From Candidatus Nitrosocosmicus sp. (lineage in GTDB: Archaea > Thermoproteota > Nitrososphaeria > Nitrososphaerales > Nitrososphaeraceae): a stretch of DNA of 51,549 nt. The stretch is from assembly GCA_031177355.1 (NCBI GenBank), contig JAPSGR010000011.1, forward strand, positions 1 to 51,549, given 5' to 3'. Made by a program: the position numbers and the translations under genes. Position 1 is the first letter of the stretch, and every line of letters begins with the position of its first letter. Below, piece by piece: positions 26,146 to 35,694 of the stretch. Below the pieces are notes generated by a model. That model was not told where the DNA came from. It saw only the letters and a list, made by a program, of their open reading frames with translations, and did no database searches.

Positions 26146-28602
26146 TTACATTTTTGAATCTTTGATTCCTGCAGATCCCCCCTTTTCTCTATCTCCTACG
26201 GACTTTCTCATTGCAACGATCTTTTTTTGTCGTCTAGGCTGTATAAACAAAATATACATGGACCCTGCCACGTAGATAGCAAGCAATATTACCTGTCCTA
26301 CAACAGTTTCAAGCGTTGGATGAATACCGGTCATAGTTGCCACATTAATGTCAAACCTAGGGATAATGCCCAGTAAATGGGTTGTTGGAATCCATCCAAG
26401 TTCCTGGAATTCACGCAGAGCGTTGCCTAGGAATGTTATGGACATAAAAGCTCCTACTCCCATGGTTAGACCAAACAGAACTCTGAGAGGTAGCTTCTTT
26501 CCTAGTTTTCGGATTATAAAGACAACTGCAATAATAATAGCTAATCCTAATACCATGCCTGCCAACACATACAGCTCCATGTATTTTGCAAAGGAAAACA
26601 ATGCTTGATAGAACAAAACAGTTTCAAACCCTTCCCTATATACTGTAAAGAATGCAAGTAGAACAAATACCATAAAACTTCCTGTAGTTGTTGCTTGCCA
26701 TACTTTTGCCTTCACAAATTCAATCCACTTTTTAGTCTCAATCTTATTAAGGACCCAGAAGCTTACCCAGAAGAGTACAGCCACAGCTGAAATTCCGGCT
26801 ATAGCCTCTATGAGTTCCCTTTGCGCCCCAGAAATATCAATTATGAACTCGGCAATTACCCATGTAACCGCCGTAAAACCTATAGCAAGGACGATTCCGG
26901 CATAAACATGTTTTTTGAACTTTTCATTTCGGGAAGCTTCCAAATAAGTGAGTATAGCTCCTATGATCAAAGCCGATTCTAATCCCTCCCTGAAAATAAT
27001 TGAAAACGATGAAGAGAAAGCAATCACTGGTGCCACAACACCTATACCCGATACAAATCTTTCAGATTCGTCTAATCCATTTTTTAGTTCATATATCTTA
27101 GATACAACCTGCTCAGATGGAGCGTTAGCAGATATAAGATTGCGTAGTTCTGCAAATTTTATCTCCATTTCAAGCGTGAAATCAGGATCGATAGGTCTTA
27201 GCGGTATCTCTATTTTTTCATAACTGTCCAGATAGGCTGATCTGGCAGTGGCTAATGCTTCGGATGTATCATTTTGATTGTAAATACTGATAACTTCATC
27301 CAGTTTGATTCTTATAATGTCTATGTCGCTACGAACTTGGCTCTTGAAGTCTTCTGACGCATTTCCCATAGCTCGTCTTTCACCAGTATATATTCCAAAT
27401 CCCTGCTTAAGTGAGTCAATGTTAGCTGTATTCGCAACAAAAGCCGAGGGCAGAGTCAAGTTACCCTGATTTGCCGCAGCAGCAGCAGATGGGCTACTAC
27501 TGGTGCTCAATAATTGTTTAGAAGTTTCAAGATCTGCTTTTATATCAGAGATATAAGCTTGGATTTCAGGTAATGAAGTTTGATTCTGAATCATGTCACG
27601 CAGGTTTTCTCTCATATTTGTTTCAATTTGGAGCATAAGAGTAGAATTTACTTCTTCTATAGGTGCTTCTAGATATTCAAAATTATCCAAATATGCAGAA
27701 GACACATTCTTGTCTGCGGCAGTATAGTCACCATTTTGAAGAGAAGCGAGTGCATTATTCAATAAAGTATCAATGTTATCATAATAAGCTTGGAGAGCAG
27801 GGTCGACGGCATTAGTGGAACTTTGTAAACGAATATTGTTTGATTCATTTAGGTCATTTTCTATTGCCATAACTAGTCTCAAAAATTCTGCGGTATCTTC
27901 ACTTTTAGAGGAGATTAGAGAGTTTAAGTTTGAAATAAAATATTCTACTTCTTCAGATTTTGCAGAGGTCATATTTGGTTTCAGTATTTCAAAAATCGAA
28001 TTGGATTGGTTTAGCAATCCTAAGGTATTTTCATAATCCATCATAGCAAAATGTGCTGCTTCTGCATCAGGTAATTTAGATGAATTCAAGTAAATATCAT
28101 ATGAATTCAAAGCATCTCTAAGCAAATAGGCCATAGTTTGAGATTCAAGAATAGAAAAATCTTGATTGGATAATGAATCCTTTAATTTAGAATGGAAAGC
28201 ATTTATCAAGCTTATTGAGTTTGTGACTTCAGTTCTTAGAAGAGGTGAATCAGGAGTAGTTCTTGCTTGCAGTCCAATATCAGTGAGATTAGCTTCCAGA
28301 TTCCTAGCTAAATTGTTATCGAGAGAAATAGCAACTGGTTTGATGGATGGATAAATTACAGAATGAGGAATATAAGCATGTTCGAATAGAAAAGTATTGT
28401 TATTGCTATTAATCTTATCCAAAATAATATTTAATTGAGTTTCCATTCTGTTTAAATTAAGGTTCAAAAGTAAGAGGTTTTCATTGGAGATAGATGAGCG
28501 TTCAGCAGAAGTTGAAGTTTGAGCTGAAGCGTTATTGATGCATGACAGAGAGACGTTTATAACTAATACAAATACAATAAAAAAAGCTAATAATCTTACC
28601 AT
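26146..28602 (-). CDS. FTR1-family iron permease with large extracellular domain
   Basis: An 818-residue protein. After a signal peptide (about 1-27) come about 490 extracellular, mostly helical residues. These contain at least two related modules built around SAYLDNFEYLEAPIEEV (about 300) and SAYLDSYEKIEIPLRPI (about 455). The C-terminal membrane domain (about 525-790) carries the two iron motifs REGLE (538-542) and REGFE (656-660) typical of FTR1/EfeU. It should import iron, perhaps using the outer domain to bind or deliver it. A Shine-Dalgarno GAGGAG lies 9 bp before the ATG, and a DtxR-like box sits about 77-90 bp upstream, next to an AT-rich TATA region. Confidence 0.92.
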   Translation of the reverse strand: MVRLLAFFIVFVLVINVSLSCINNASAQTSTSAERSSISNENLLLLNLNLNRMETQLNIILDKINSNNNTFLFEHAYIPHSVIYPSIKPVAISLDNNLARNLEANLTDIGLQARTTPDSPLLRTEVTNSISLINAFHSKLKDSLSNQDFSILESQTMAYLLRDALNSYDIYLNSSKLPDAEAAHFAMMDYENTLGLLNQSNSIFEILKPNMTSAKSEEVEYFISNLNSLISSKSEDTAEFLRLVMAIENDLNESNNIRLQSSTNAVDPALQAYYDNIDTLLNNALASLQNGDYTAADKNVSSAYLDNFEYLEAPIEEVNSTLMLQIETNMRENLRDMIQNQTSLPEIQAYISDIKADLETSKQLLSTSSSPSAAAAANQGNLTLPSAFVANTANIDSLKQGFGIYTGERRAMGNASEDFKSQVRSDIDIIRIKLDEVISIYNQNDTSEALATARSAYLDSYEKIEIPLRPIDPDFTLEMEIKFAELRNLISANAPSEQVVSKIYELKNGLDESERFVSGIGVVAPVIAFSSSFSIIFREGLESALIIGAILTYLEASRNEKFKKHVYAGIVLAIGFTAVTWVIAEFIIDISGAQRELIEAIAGISAVAVLFWVSFWVLNKIETKKWIEFVKAKVWQATTTGSFMVFVLLAFFTVYREGFETVLFYQALFSFAKYMELYVLAGMVLGLAIIIAVVFIIRKLGKKLPLRVLFGLTMGVGAFMSITFLGNALREFQELGWIPTTHLLGIIPRFDINVATMTGIHPTLETVVGQVILLAIYVAGSMYILFIQPRRQKKIVAMRKSVGDREKGGSAGIKDSKM

Positions 28603-28678
28603 GATATTTTTCTCCTCAGATAAGGGTTTGACTGGACATAAACTTGATCCTTAAGGCAATAGTTAAATATAACTAACA

Positions 28679-28692
28679 TTAGGCTTACCTAA
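28679..28692. promoter_or_regulatory. DtxR-like operator box upstream of FTR1
   Basis: TTAGGCTTACCTAA is identical to the first box at the wHTH gene. Read on the minus strand, it lies directly downstream of an AT-rich TATA-like stretch (about 28693-28715), so a bound repressor would cover the transcription start. This predicts iron-dependent repression of FTR1. Confidence 0.78.
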
Positions 28693-28859
28693 TTTTATAA
28701 TAAATATAATTTAAACATTGTTAGTTAAATCTGTTAATTCTAACAATCTTCGTTTAAAACTTTTATAATGAATTAATAAATTACACCTAGATTTATTATA
28801 ATATTCTATAATTAATGAGATTATTTGAAAGGGTTAAAATAAAAAGAATAGAAATATTT

Positions 28860-29324
28860 TTATTGGGCCAGTGCAGCGTCAGCTGATACTGTGTTTGATA
28901 TTGTTTCAGTCTTGTTTAAATCAGTTAAAGTAACATTCACCTTTACACTTGTTAACGCAGGATCTGAAAAGGATGTGGCAAATTGAATAATCCCTGATTG
29001 AGTAATTGTAAAGCCACTTGGATATGACGATGTCTTGATCTGGCTTCCGTTAGGTGCAAATACCTCCATAACGCCATTAATGGCAGTATCTATCAGAGAA
29101 AGATCTTTGGTTTGATAGTCGACCAAAACTTTTACTTGATTAGCTGAAGGATTGGAGGTAAGGGGTCCGAAAGTAGCAGAATTTAAACCGATTGTAACTT
29201 TTTCCAATGTTTGTGCATTTATGCCATTGGATGTATAGGCACCAAAAAGCAGCATAGTTGTAGCAAACAGAGTCGCAGAAAGTATCACAATATTTTTATG
29301 ATTTTTTAGTGTATTAAGCATCAA
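28860..29324 (-). CDS. secreted protein of unknown function
   Basis: A 154-residue protein with an N-terminal export signal (hydrophobic VILSATLFATTMLLFGAY, residues 13-30, then NAQ). The mature part is a predicted beta-rich domain with one N-X-T site (NVT) and no cysteines. It lies between FTR1 and amt on the same strand but with long gaps, so it is probably a separate transcript. No family is recognised. Confidence 0.65.
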   Translation of the reverse strand: MMLNTLKNHKNIVILSATLFATTMLLFGAYTSNGINAQTLEKVTIGLNSATFGPLTSNPSANQVKVLVDYQTKDLSLIDTAINGVMEVFAPNGSQIKTSSYPSGFTITQSGIIQFATSFSDPALTSVKVNVTLTDLNKTETISNTVSADAALAQ

Positions 29325-29447
29325 TTAAAATCAAATATTATACTATAAAAACAATATGTTAAGATTTAGTTACACGTTTTAATAAAATAATTTTTGATAA
29401 AAAAAATTATGAAATAATAAAATAGTATATTGTTACTTTATGAAAAC

Positions 29448-30677
29448 TTATTTGTTTTCATACGCCACCTCCTGATGATAAGATATATCTAGACCCAAGT
29501 CTTCCTCTTCTTCTGAAACTCTAAGGCCAACGGTATATTGAATAATCTTCAATATCACTACTGTGGCCACAAAAGCCAAAACAGCACCAACGGCTATACC
29601 AAATGCTTGAATCGGTAATTGCATAGGATTTCCATTGAACAAACCATCGGGACCTGCGGCGTTTACTGCAGAAGTGGCAAACAAGCCTATCCACAATGCT
29701 CCTGTTATACCTGTTATTCCGTGAACCGAGCTTACATCTAGAGCATCATCTATCTTCAACCTTTCTTTGATCAAGACGATACCATAATATGATGCCAATC
29801 CCAGGACAATTCCCAAGAAGAATGCGGATTGTCCGGTAATAAAGCCGGCAGCTGGAGTAATTCCGGCCAGTCCAGAAATCCCACCATTAATTACCGCACT
29901 TACTGTAGGCTTTCCTGTCCTAGCCCAGCTGATGATAACCCACACAAGGGCACAGACAGCAGCTCCAATTTGTGTATTCACAAGGGCAGTCGCAGCCAAT
30001 TGTCCGGAAGCTAAAGCACTACCTGCATTAAATCCAAACCATCCCAACCACAAAAGTGTCGCACCTATGGCAGCAAGGGGTAGATTATGAGGTACCATTA
30101 TCTCAGGCCCATATCCTTTACGTCTACCCAATACTAAAGCTGCTGCCAAAGACGCCATACCCGCACTAACATGTATCACTATACCTCCCGCAAAATCATA
30201 TACACCTATTTGAGCTAGCCAACCTCCACCCCAGATCCAGTGAGCAAGAGGATAATAGACAATTAAACTCCAGAGGATCACAAACATAACAAAGCCACTC
30301 CATTTAACACGCTCCGCAAACGCTCCTGTAATTAGTAGTGGTGTAATTACTGCGAACATCATCTGATACGTAGCGAATGTGATTCCAGGTATGGTAGGAG
30401 CTAAAGCTACACCCTCACTAAAAGGAACGTTGTTATAAAAGAAATTTGAAAGATCTCCTATAACACCACTGAAATCAGGTCCAAATACCAGAGTATAACC
30501 TACTATAAACCAGAGGACTGATAGCAAGGCCATTCCCGTTATTGTTTGCATAATAACAGATAAAGAATTTTTTAATCTGATTAATCCTGACTCAAAAAAA
30601 CCCAGAGCAGGAGTCATCAAAAAGACTAAGCCAGTGGAGATTAACATCCACGTCGTATCACCAGTATCTATTGCCAA
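29448..30677 (-). CDS. amt: ammonium transporter Amt
   Basis: A 409-residue Amt/Mep/Rh protein with about eleven membrane helices. Signatures include TWMLISTGLVFLMTPALGFF (residues 9-28), the pore segment FAERVKWSGF, WIWGGGWLAQIGVYDFAGG and GWFGFNAGSA. The pore histidines sit in SSVHGITG and VIHVSAG. It imports ammonium, the energy source of ammonia oxidisers. The start is a TTG fixed by an in-frame TGA two codons upstream, with a TATA box ATTATAAAG (about 30701-30709) about 27 bp before it, consistent with a leaderless mRNA. No GlnK gene is adjacent. Confidence 0.95.
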   Translation of the reverse strand: MAIDTGDTTWMLISTGLVFLMTPALGFFESGLIRLKNSLSVIMQTITGMALLSVLWFIVGYTLVFGPDFSGVIGDLSNFFYNNVPFSEGVALAPTIPGITFATYQMMFAVITPLLITGAFAERVKWSGFVMFVILWSLIVYYPLAHWIWGGGWLAQIGVYDFAGGIVIHVSAGMASLAAALVLGRRKGYGPEIMVPHNLPLAAIGATLLWLGWFGFNAGSALASGQLAATALVNTQIGAAVCALVWVIISWARTGKPTVSAVINGGISGLAGITPAAGFITGQSAFFLGIVLGLASYYGIVLIKERLKIDDALDVSSVHGITGITGALWIGLFATSAVNAAGPDGLFNGNPMQLPIQAFGIAVGAVLAFVATVVILKIIQYTVGLRVSEEEEDLGLDISYHQEVAYENK

Positions 30678-30960
30678 CGGTCACAAAAGGTTTACAGTAG
30701 ATTATAAAGTTTTTCCTTTTTTGCTTAAAAATTTTAATTAAAATAAAATAAATAATAAAATTATCATAAATTTTTAATTTTTTGATTAACGCTTGTAAAA
30801 GCTTAGTCGATGCATAAGACGATATAGTCTTTATGGGAATCAAGATGATTGATTTAAAATTATCTATATTGCGAATATTTTCAAATTTTGCCCTTTCTAA
30901 GGGCCTTAAATAAATGAGAATAGATTTATGAAAAACAAATAACTGAAATATTTTATCCTA

Positions 30961-31254
30961 TCAATCAAAATTCATAAAGTTTTTCCAGAAATTCATCATT
31001 TCAAAAGCCTTTGAGTCAAAATTCCCTCTTTCATTTATTTGTTCTTTGGTATTATTATTTGTAGAATTATTGGCTCCAGTAGTTGAACAAGATTGATAAG
31101 TATCACAAGTAGTTATTATACATGAATCATTCTTACAATTTTTTTCATAGTATGTATAGCTATTATTTTTGCTATCAAGGGAGTACCCATAGGGTACCTG
31201 TAGTATTGAAAGTCCGAATCCAAATATCAATGCAATAACCAAATATTGATTCAT
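30961..31254 (-). CDS. small secreted cysteine-containing protein
   Basis: A 97-residue exported protein with a signal peptide (about 1-25). The mature part has four cysteines between residues 40 and 56 (CKNDSCIITTCDTYQSC), enough for two disulfides, then an Asn/Thr-rich stretch with several N-X-S/T sites and a Phe/Asn-rich tail. No family is recognised. It may be a small surface or disulfide-knot protein. Confidence 0.55.
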   Translation of the reverse strand: MNQYLVIALIFGFGLSILQVPYGYSLDSKNNSYTYYEKNCKNDSCIITTCDTYQSCSTTGANNSTNNNTKEQINERGNFDSKAFEMMNFWKNFMNFD

Positions 31255-31377
31255 AAGCGAAATATGATGATCAATACATTTTAAAATTTTGAAAGAATGT
31301 TTAGAATAAATTTTTACTATTATTTAGCAATGCGATATAATTAAATTATTTATACTAAGTTATGACTGAAATATAAT

Positions 31378-32409
31378 GTGAAAGCTCTTTTCTATTCAAT
31401 ACCAGGTATAGAAAATCTCACATTCGCTGATTACCCATTGACAGATTTAAGTGATGATGAGATTCTAATTGAAACAAAATGTATGGGCGTAAATCCAATC
31501 GATTACTATACTATCACTGGAATACATGGAATAAATGGTCCTAAAATGAATATATCACCCTATCCACACATACCAGGTACCGAAGTTGCAGGAGTAGTAA
31601 AGAGAAAGGGCGAGAAAGTAAAAAGCAAATTTGTTGAAGGTGATCGAGTAATCGTTTACAATAGGTTATTTGATGGGGTGTGTAAATACTGTAGGAACAG
31701 CATGGAGATGCATTGTATCAATGGTGGGATGATTGGTTTAGTAACAAATGGTGCGTTTGCAGAATATATTAAAGTTCCACATCAAAACATCATACAGATC
31801 CCAGATGAAATGAGTTGGGAAAAGGCTTCTGCTTTACCAATAGCAGGTTTGACTGCTTTTAATGCAATTGAAGAATCAGGACTAAAACCAGGCGAATCTT
31901 TATTGGTGTTTGGGGGATCTGGTAATACTGGACTGTTTTGTTCACAAATTGGAAAAAATGTGGGTTGTATAACAATTTCTATATCATCAAAACCATGGGT
32001 AAAGGATTTCGGTGCCGATTTTGTTTTCAATAATAATGCATCTCTAAAAGATAACATATCAGATGTTACTAATGGTAGTATGATGGATGTTGTAATAAAT
32101 TCACTTGGTGAGCAAACATGGAGTCAAGGAATGAATGTTGTAGGAAAGTTAGGAAGAATAATCACTTTTGGAGTACTAACTGGAGGTAACTTAATTACTG
32201 ATGGTAGATTATTGTATAATAATCAAATTACCATAAAAGGTATAACTGGTGGCTCTATCGAAGGGTTGGGTAGGCTGACTGAACTTGCAAATAGAGAGAA
32301 CGTTAAAACTAAAGTTTGGAGACGTTTTTCTCTGGAAGACTCTAAAAAGGCAGTTGAAAAAATCTTTGATAAAAATAGAGAAGGACGAATAATAATAGAG
32401 AACTACTGA
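31378..32409 (+). CDS. zinc-binding alcohol dehydrogenase (MDR family)
   Basis: A 343-residue medium-chain dehydrogenase/reductase. The N-terminal GroES-like half holds CMGVNPIDYY, HIPGTEVAGVV and a structural-zinc-like Cys cluster (CKYCRNSMEMHC, residues 100-111). The nucleotide site LLVFGGSGNTGLF is at about residues 179-191. The catalytic zinc Cys is conserved in KCMGVNP. It oxidises or reduces an unidentified alcohol, aldehyde or enone with NAD(P). The start is GTG at 31378. The overlapping ATG two bases earlier runs straight into TGA. Confidence 0.87.
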   Translation: MKALFYSIPGIENLTFADYPLTDLSDDEILIETKCMGVNPIDYYTITGIHGINGPKMNISPYPHIPGTEVAGVVKRKGEKVKSKFVEGDRVIVYNRLFDGVCKYCRNSMEMHCINGGMIGLVTNGAFAEYIKVPHQNIIQIPDEMSWEKASALPIAGLTAFNAIEESGLKPGESLLVFGGSGNTGLFCSQIGKNVGCITISISSKPWVKDFGADFVFNNNASLKDNISDVTNGSMMDVVINSLGEQTWSQGMNVVGKLGRIITFGVLTGGNLITDGRLLYNNQITIKGITGGSIEGLGRLTELANRENVKTKVWRRFSLEDSKKAVEKIFDKNREGRIIIENY

Positions 32410-32546
32410 TAAATCATAGTTGTCAATTTATACTTTAAATAATGGAATAGAAAGTATCATGCCATTGCTTAATTGAATTTGTAACGAAACATTTTAGATT
32501 ACTAACCAAGGTATTACTTTTATAATAAGAAAAAATATGATAACAT

Positions 32547-32861
32547 ATGAATAATCTAGGCAAAATATCTGTTGTATTGATAGCTATTTTCATAGCAGGT
32601 AATTCAATGTATCCTATCAGTCAGCTTGTGCATGCACAATTAGATATTTTAGAGACCCCAACAAACCCCAAGAACACGTCAACATCAGCAACAGCAACTG
32701 ATCCTACACCGAAAGCTTTGGAACCAGAAAAGAACGCAAAGATAAAAGAAGGATTAGCTAACATTTTTGAATTATACCAAGTATTAGCAGAAAGAGGTGA
32801 TGTAGACTCACTCTTGAAACTCAATACGATAGAGAGAATTCTACTTGAGTTATTAAGATAA
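32547..32861 (+). CDS. small secreted protein
   Basis: A 104-residue protein with a cleavable-looking signal peptide (about 1-31, ending in VHAQ). A Thr/Pro/Ala-rich linker (residues 38-65) follows, and a C-terminal amphipathic helix (ANIFELYQVLAERGDVDSLL) closes it. No family is recognised. It is flanked by the dehydrogenase gene and, convergently, by nirK. Confidence 0.6.
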   Translation: MNNLGKISVVLIAIFIAGNSMYPISQLVHAQLDILETPTNPKNTSTSATATDPTPKALEPEKNAKIKEGLANIFELYQVLAERGDVDSLLKLNTIERILLELLR

Positions 32862-32937
32862 TAGAAATGACTTAAGAAATATCTTTTTATATTTATTTTA
32901 ATTGTTACAGACTTAATTTATTATTTTAATATGTAAT

Positions 32938-32957
32938 TCTTTATTAAAAAAAATGGT
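32938..32957 (-). terminator. poly-T terminator of nirK
   Basis: On the minus strand a run of eight thymines follows shortly after the nirK stop codon, a typical archaeal termination signal. Confidence 0.5.
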
Positions 32958-34166
32958 TTATTGTCCATTCCATGCCAAGGGTGTACCTAGCATGTATGGT
33001 TTTACATTCACTGGAATGCTGTTTGCACCAGTTGGTGGGATTGCATTAGATGGGTTTGCGTCATCAGTCAAACCTAACAAGTTGCTTGTACCATTATCTG
33101 GGCCATCAACTACTATTAAGCCTGCTTGACCTTTGAACAATTGTGAGTAATCATGGTTTACGAATGCATAGACACCTGGTTGGTCAAATACTACATCGAC
33201 AATTGCATCATTTGATCCACCAACAGTGTATGTTTGTTTGCCAATTCCGCTAACAATGCTACCGTCTGTAACTCTGTCAAGGACTTCACCTACTATGTGG
33301 AAGTTCGTTGGAAGGTCACCGTGATTCAATACGAAGAACCTTACATGGTCACCTTGATCAAAGAACAATGTGGTTGCATTTGGTGTCTTGGTGATTACTG
33401 GGTCATATCCAAATGGAATACCGTTTATCCAAGCTGATGTTGGTTCATGTGCAAACATTGCTGCTGCATCGTATGTACCTGCTTCAGATAAGTAATATTC
33501 CGAGAATTGCAATTGAACTTCCTTTGCATCTGCTTCTACATCAGTTGTAGTCAATGTATTTGTACCATTTTCTACACCGACTCCTTCATACCCTGTATAA
33601 CCGACTTGTGGATCAACAATTACTCCTCCAACCATTCCTTGGAATACGTGTTCGTCCATGGTTAATACAGCGTTACCTTCACAGTGATACTTGAAGAAAC
33701 CTGGTTGAGTTGCTACAAAGCTATATTGCAATGAATCACTAACATTTATTGGACCAAAGTTAGGTACTGCGCTTATTGTTGATGCATGATGGTCCAAGCT
33801 ATGAATTTGTGTATTATTTGGATGATTAATTATGTTAACATTCAAAACATCACCTTGAGTTATACGGATTGTTGGACCTGGGATTGTACCATTCCATGTC
33901 ATTGCTGCGACAGTTTGACCACTAGGTAATGTGAGGTTTTTCTCTAATGCCACAAATGTGACATTCCTTACTGGGGCATCACTTTCTTCTGCCTCTTCAG
34001 TAGAGATTTGTTGGAATCCACCACCTAATTTGAAATTCAAATCGGCAAGGGTTAATTGACCTTGTTCATTTGGTACTGCAAATGATTTCATGTTTATGCC
34101 AGGAAGCAAAATCAATCCAGACATAAGAACAGCAGATAAAGCAAAAATTGCTAATGTACTCTTCAT
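32958..34166 (-). CDS. nirK: copper-containing nitrite reductase NirK
   Basis: A 402-residue exported two-cupredoxin-domain protein with a signal peptide (about 1-30). All NirK copper ligands can be placed: H122, D125 and H127 in HSLDHHAS; H161-C162, H173 and M178 in YHCEG and EHVFQGM; H290 in NFHIVGE; and H338 in VNHDY. This pattern has both type 1 and type 2 sites. It reduces nitrite to nitric oxide outside the membrane, central to NO metabolism in ammonia-oxidising archaea. A TATA-like TTTAAAAATA sits about 20-30 bp before the ATG, implying a leaderless mRNA. Confidence 0.93.
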   Translation of the reverse strand: MKSTLAIFALSAVLMSGLILLPGINMKSFAVPNEQGQLTLADLNFKLGGGFQQISTEEAEESDAPVRNVTFVALEKNLTLPSGQTVAAMTWNGTIPGPTIRITQGDVLNVNIINHPNNTQIHSLDHHASTISAVPNFGPINVSDSLQYSFVATQPGFFKYHCEGNAVLTMDEHVFQGMVGGVIVDPQVGYTGYEGVGVENGTNTLTTTDVEADAKEVQLQFSEYYLSEAGTYDAAAMFAHEPTSAWINGIPFGYDPVITKTPNATTLFFDQGDHVRFFVLNHGDLPTNFHIVGEVLDRVTDGSIVSGIGKQTYTVGGSNDAIVDVVFDQPGVYAFVNHDYSQLFKGQAGLIVVDGPDNGTSNLLGLTDDANPSNAIPPTGANSIPVNVKPYMLGTPLAWNGQ

Positions 34167-34604
34167 TGAGCTAAATTAGCTAGAAGATATTTTTAAACCT
34201 TTTGGATATAAGATTTTTATAGAATATAGTTTCATATCTGAAAATTTGATTTTATGTTACAATTAATGAATAATAATTAAACGCAATTGCAAACATTGTA
34301 AATGTTTAACAAAACTTCAAAAAGTTATAAAATCTTAATTGATAGCCCACTATTCGATAAATTATTCGCTAATTGTTAAAACATTTGAATTAAATACAAT
34401 ATTTACCGAATTATATTATAGAACAGAAAATTATCTTTTTTTAGGCAATTGAAGTGATGTGAATTAAAAAAGATTATTCTCGTTAGCCACTACTTAATAG
34501 AATTCGCTATTGTTTATAGTATGATCTGCTAATTATTTTATATGAAACAGGATCCTTATGGTTGTTTTGTTAATCATTTAGTCTAGTTAGGATTAGTATA
34601 ACTG
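34167..34604. other. AT-rich intergenic region upstream of nirK
   Basis: About 440 bp between nirK and the repeat-protein gene without a supportable gene. It holds the nirK promoter (TATA-like stretch about 34185-34198). No coding remnant or RNA gene was recognised. Confidence 0.5.
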
Positions 34605-34634
34605 GTAACTAAAAAAAACAAAAAATTAAGGTAG
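34605..34634 (-). terminator. poly-T terminator
   Basis: Downstream of the repeat-protein stop, the minus strand reads two T-runs (six and eight thymines), consistent with an archaeal transcription terminator. Confidence 0.55.
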
Positions 34635-35351
34635 TTAGTCTTGTGCTAGAGCGTTGCTACCTGAATTCTCTTGGTTTTGGAAGCTAAAGTTGTTACCAGA
34701 GTCTTCTGTATCTTCGCCTGATACTACCTGGCTGTTTTGTTCAGAGGATTGTGATTGGCCTATTCCTTGTGATGCACTATTGCCGTCATCTTCATCGTCA
34801 TCATCTCCACCGCTTTGAGCTAATGCATTATTTCCAGAGTTCTCTTGGTTTTGGAAGCTAAAGTTGTTACCAGAGTTTGTGGTACTACCACCTGATACTA
34901 TTTGGCTGTTTTGTTCAGAGGATTGTGATTGGCCTATTCCTTGTGATGCGGAGTTTCCACCATTGTCATCGTCATCATCTCCACCGCTTTGAGCTAATGC
35001 ATTATTTCCAGAGTTCTCTTGGTTTTGGAAGCTAAAGTTGTTACCAGAGTCTTCTGTATCTTCACCTGATACTATTTGGCTGTTTTGTTCAGAGGATTGT
35101 GATTGGCCTATAGCCTGAGAAGCAAAGTTACCATCGTAGTCATCACCGTAGTGTTCTTTCAAGTTTTTATCACATGCTTCTTCATGATCTTCATAATAAT
35201 CTTCATCGTCCTTACAATCATCTTTGTCTACACCATAATGTGCTAATGCTGTTTGAAAATTTAATGCGGATGGACCAAAGGTCATAGCAACTGCAAAGAC
35301 CGCTATTACTAAAACTGCTAAAGATTTCTTTGTGTTTATTGACGTTAACAT
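34635..35351 (-). CDS. secreted curlin-like repeat protein
   Basis: A 238-residue exported protein (signal peptide about 1-37) with an acidic, Tyr/Asp/Glu-rich segment (about 40-72). Three tandem repeats of about 56-58 residues follow. Each unit contains GQSQSSEQNSQ, an SGNNFSFQNQENSG block and ALAQ, and units are joined by Asp-rich spacers. Regularly spaced Ser, Gln and Asn in alternating strands resemble curlin amyloid repeats, but the similarity is by pattern only. The DNA repeats are nearly identical, so copy number may vary. A surface, biofilm or metal-binding role (Asp clusters) is inferred. Confidence 0.75.
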   Translation of the reverse strand: MLTSINTKKSLAVLVIAVFAVAMTFGPSALNFQTALAHYGVDKDDCKDDEDYYEDHEEACDKNLKEHYGDDYDGNFASQAIGQSQSSEQNSQIVSGEDTEDSGNNFSFQNQENSGNNALAQSGGDDDDDNGGNSASQGIGQSQSSEQNSQIVSGGSTTNSGNNFSFQNQENSGNNALAQSGGDDDDEDDGNSASQGIGQSQSSEQNSQVVSGEDTEDSGNNFSFQNQENSGSNALAQD

Positions 35352-35694
35352 TTTAAACTTAATTTCTTAAGCAAAAATATATAATATAATAATTTTTTAA
35401 GATCTTTAGCATATTTAGTTCTATGGGAAAAGTTTAGAAGAGTTTTCTGCTATGTTAATATAGGATTTTATATCATGAAAGATGCAACATAATTTGAAAC
35501 GCAATAGATTATATTTATAGACACGCATTGTTAATATTAGAAAAAATTTATTGAATTGGATTATATATTTATCGCATGTCTACAAATAGATAAATTCTAT
35601 CTCCCCAAACCATTATCGAATATATACTATCTTAATAATGAAAGATATTCAATACCTTGTAGAATGATCTTTCATTCGGATACAAGTATAAGCC
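35352..35694. other. divergent promoter region
   Basis: About 340 bp between divergent genes: the curlin-like gene on the minus strand and the kinase gene on the plus strand. It is AT-rich with several TATA-like stretches and holds no supportable gene or RNA. Confidence 0.45.

Noticed and set aside
32958-34166. Laccase-type multicopper oxidase
   Set aside because: Two cupredoxin domains with the H-x-x-D-x-H and Y-H-C...H...M pattern match NirK. The trinuclear-cluster HxH motifs of three-domain oxidases are absent.
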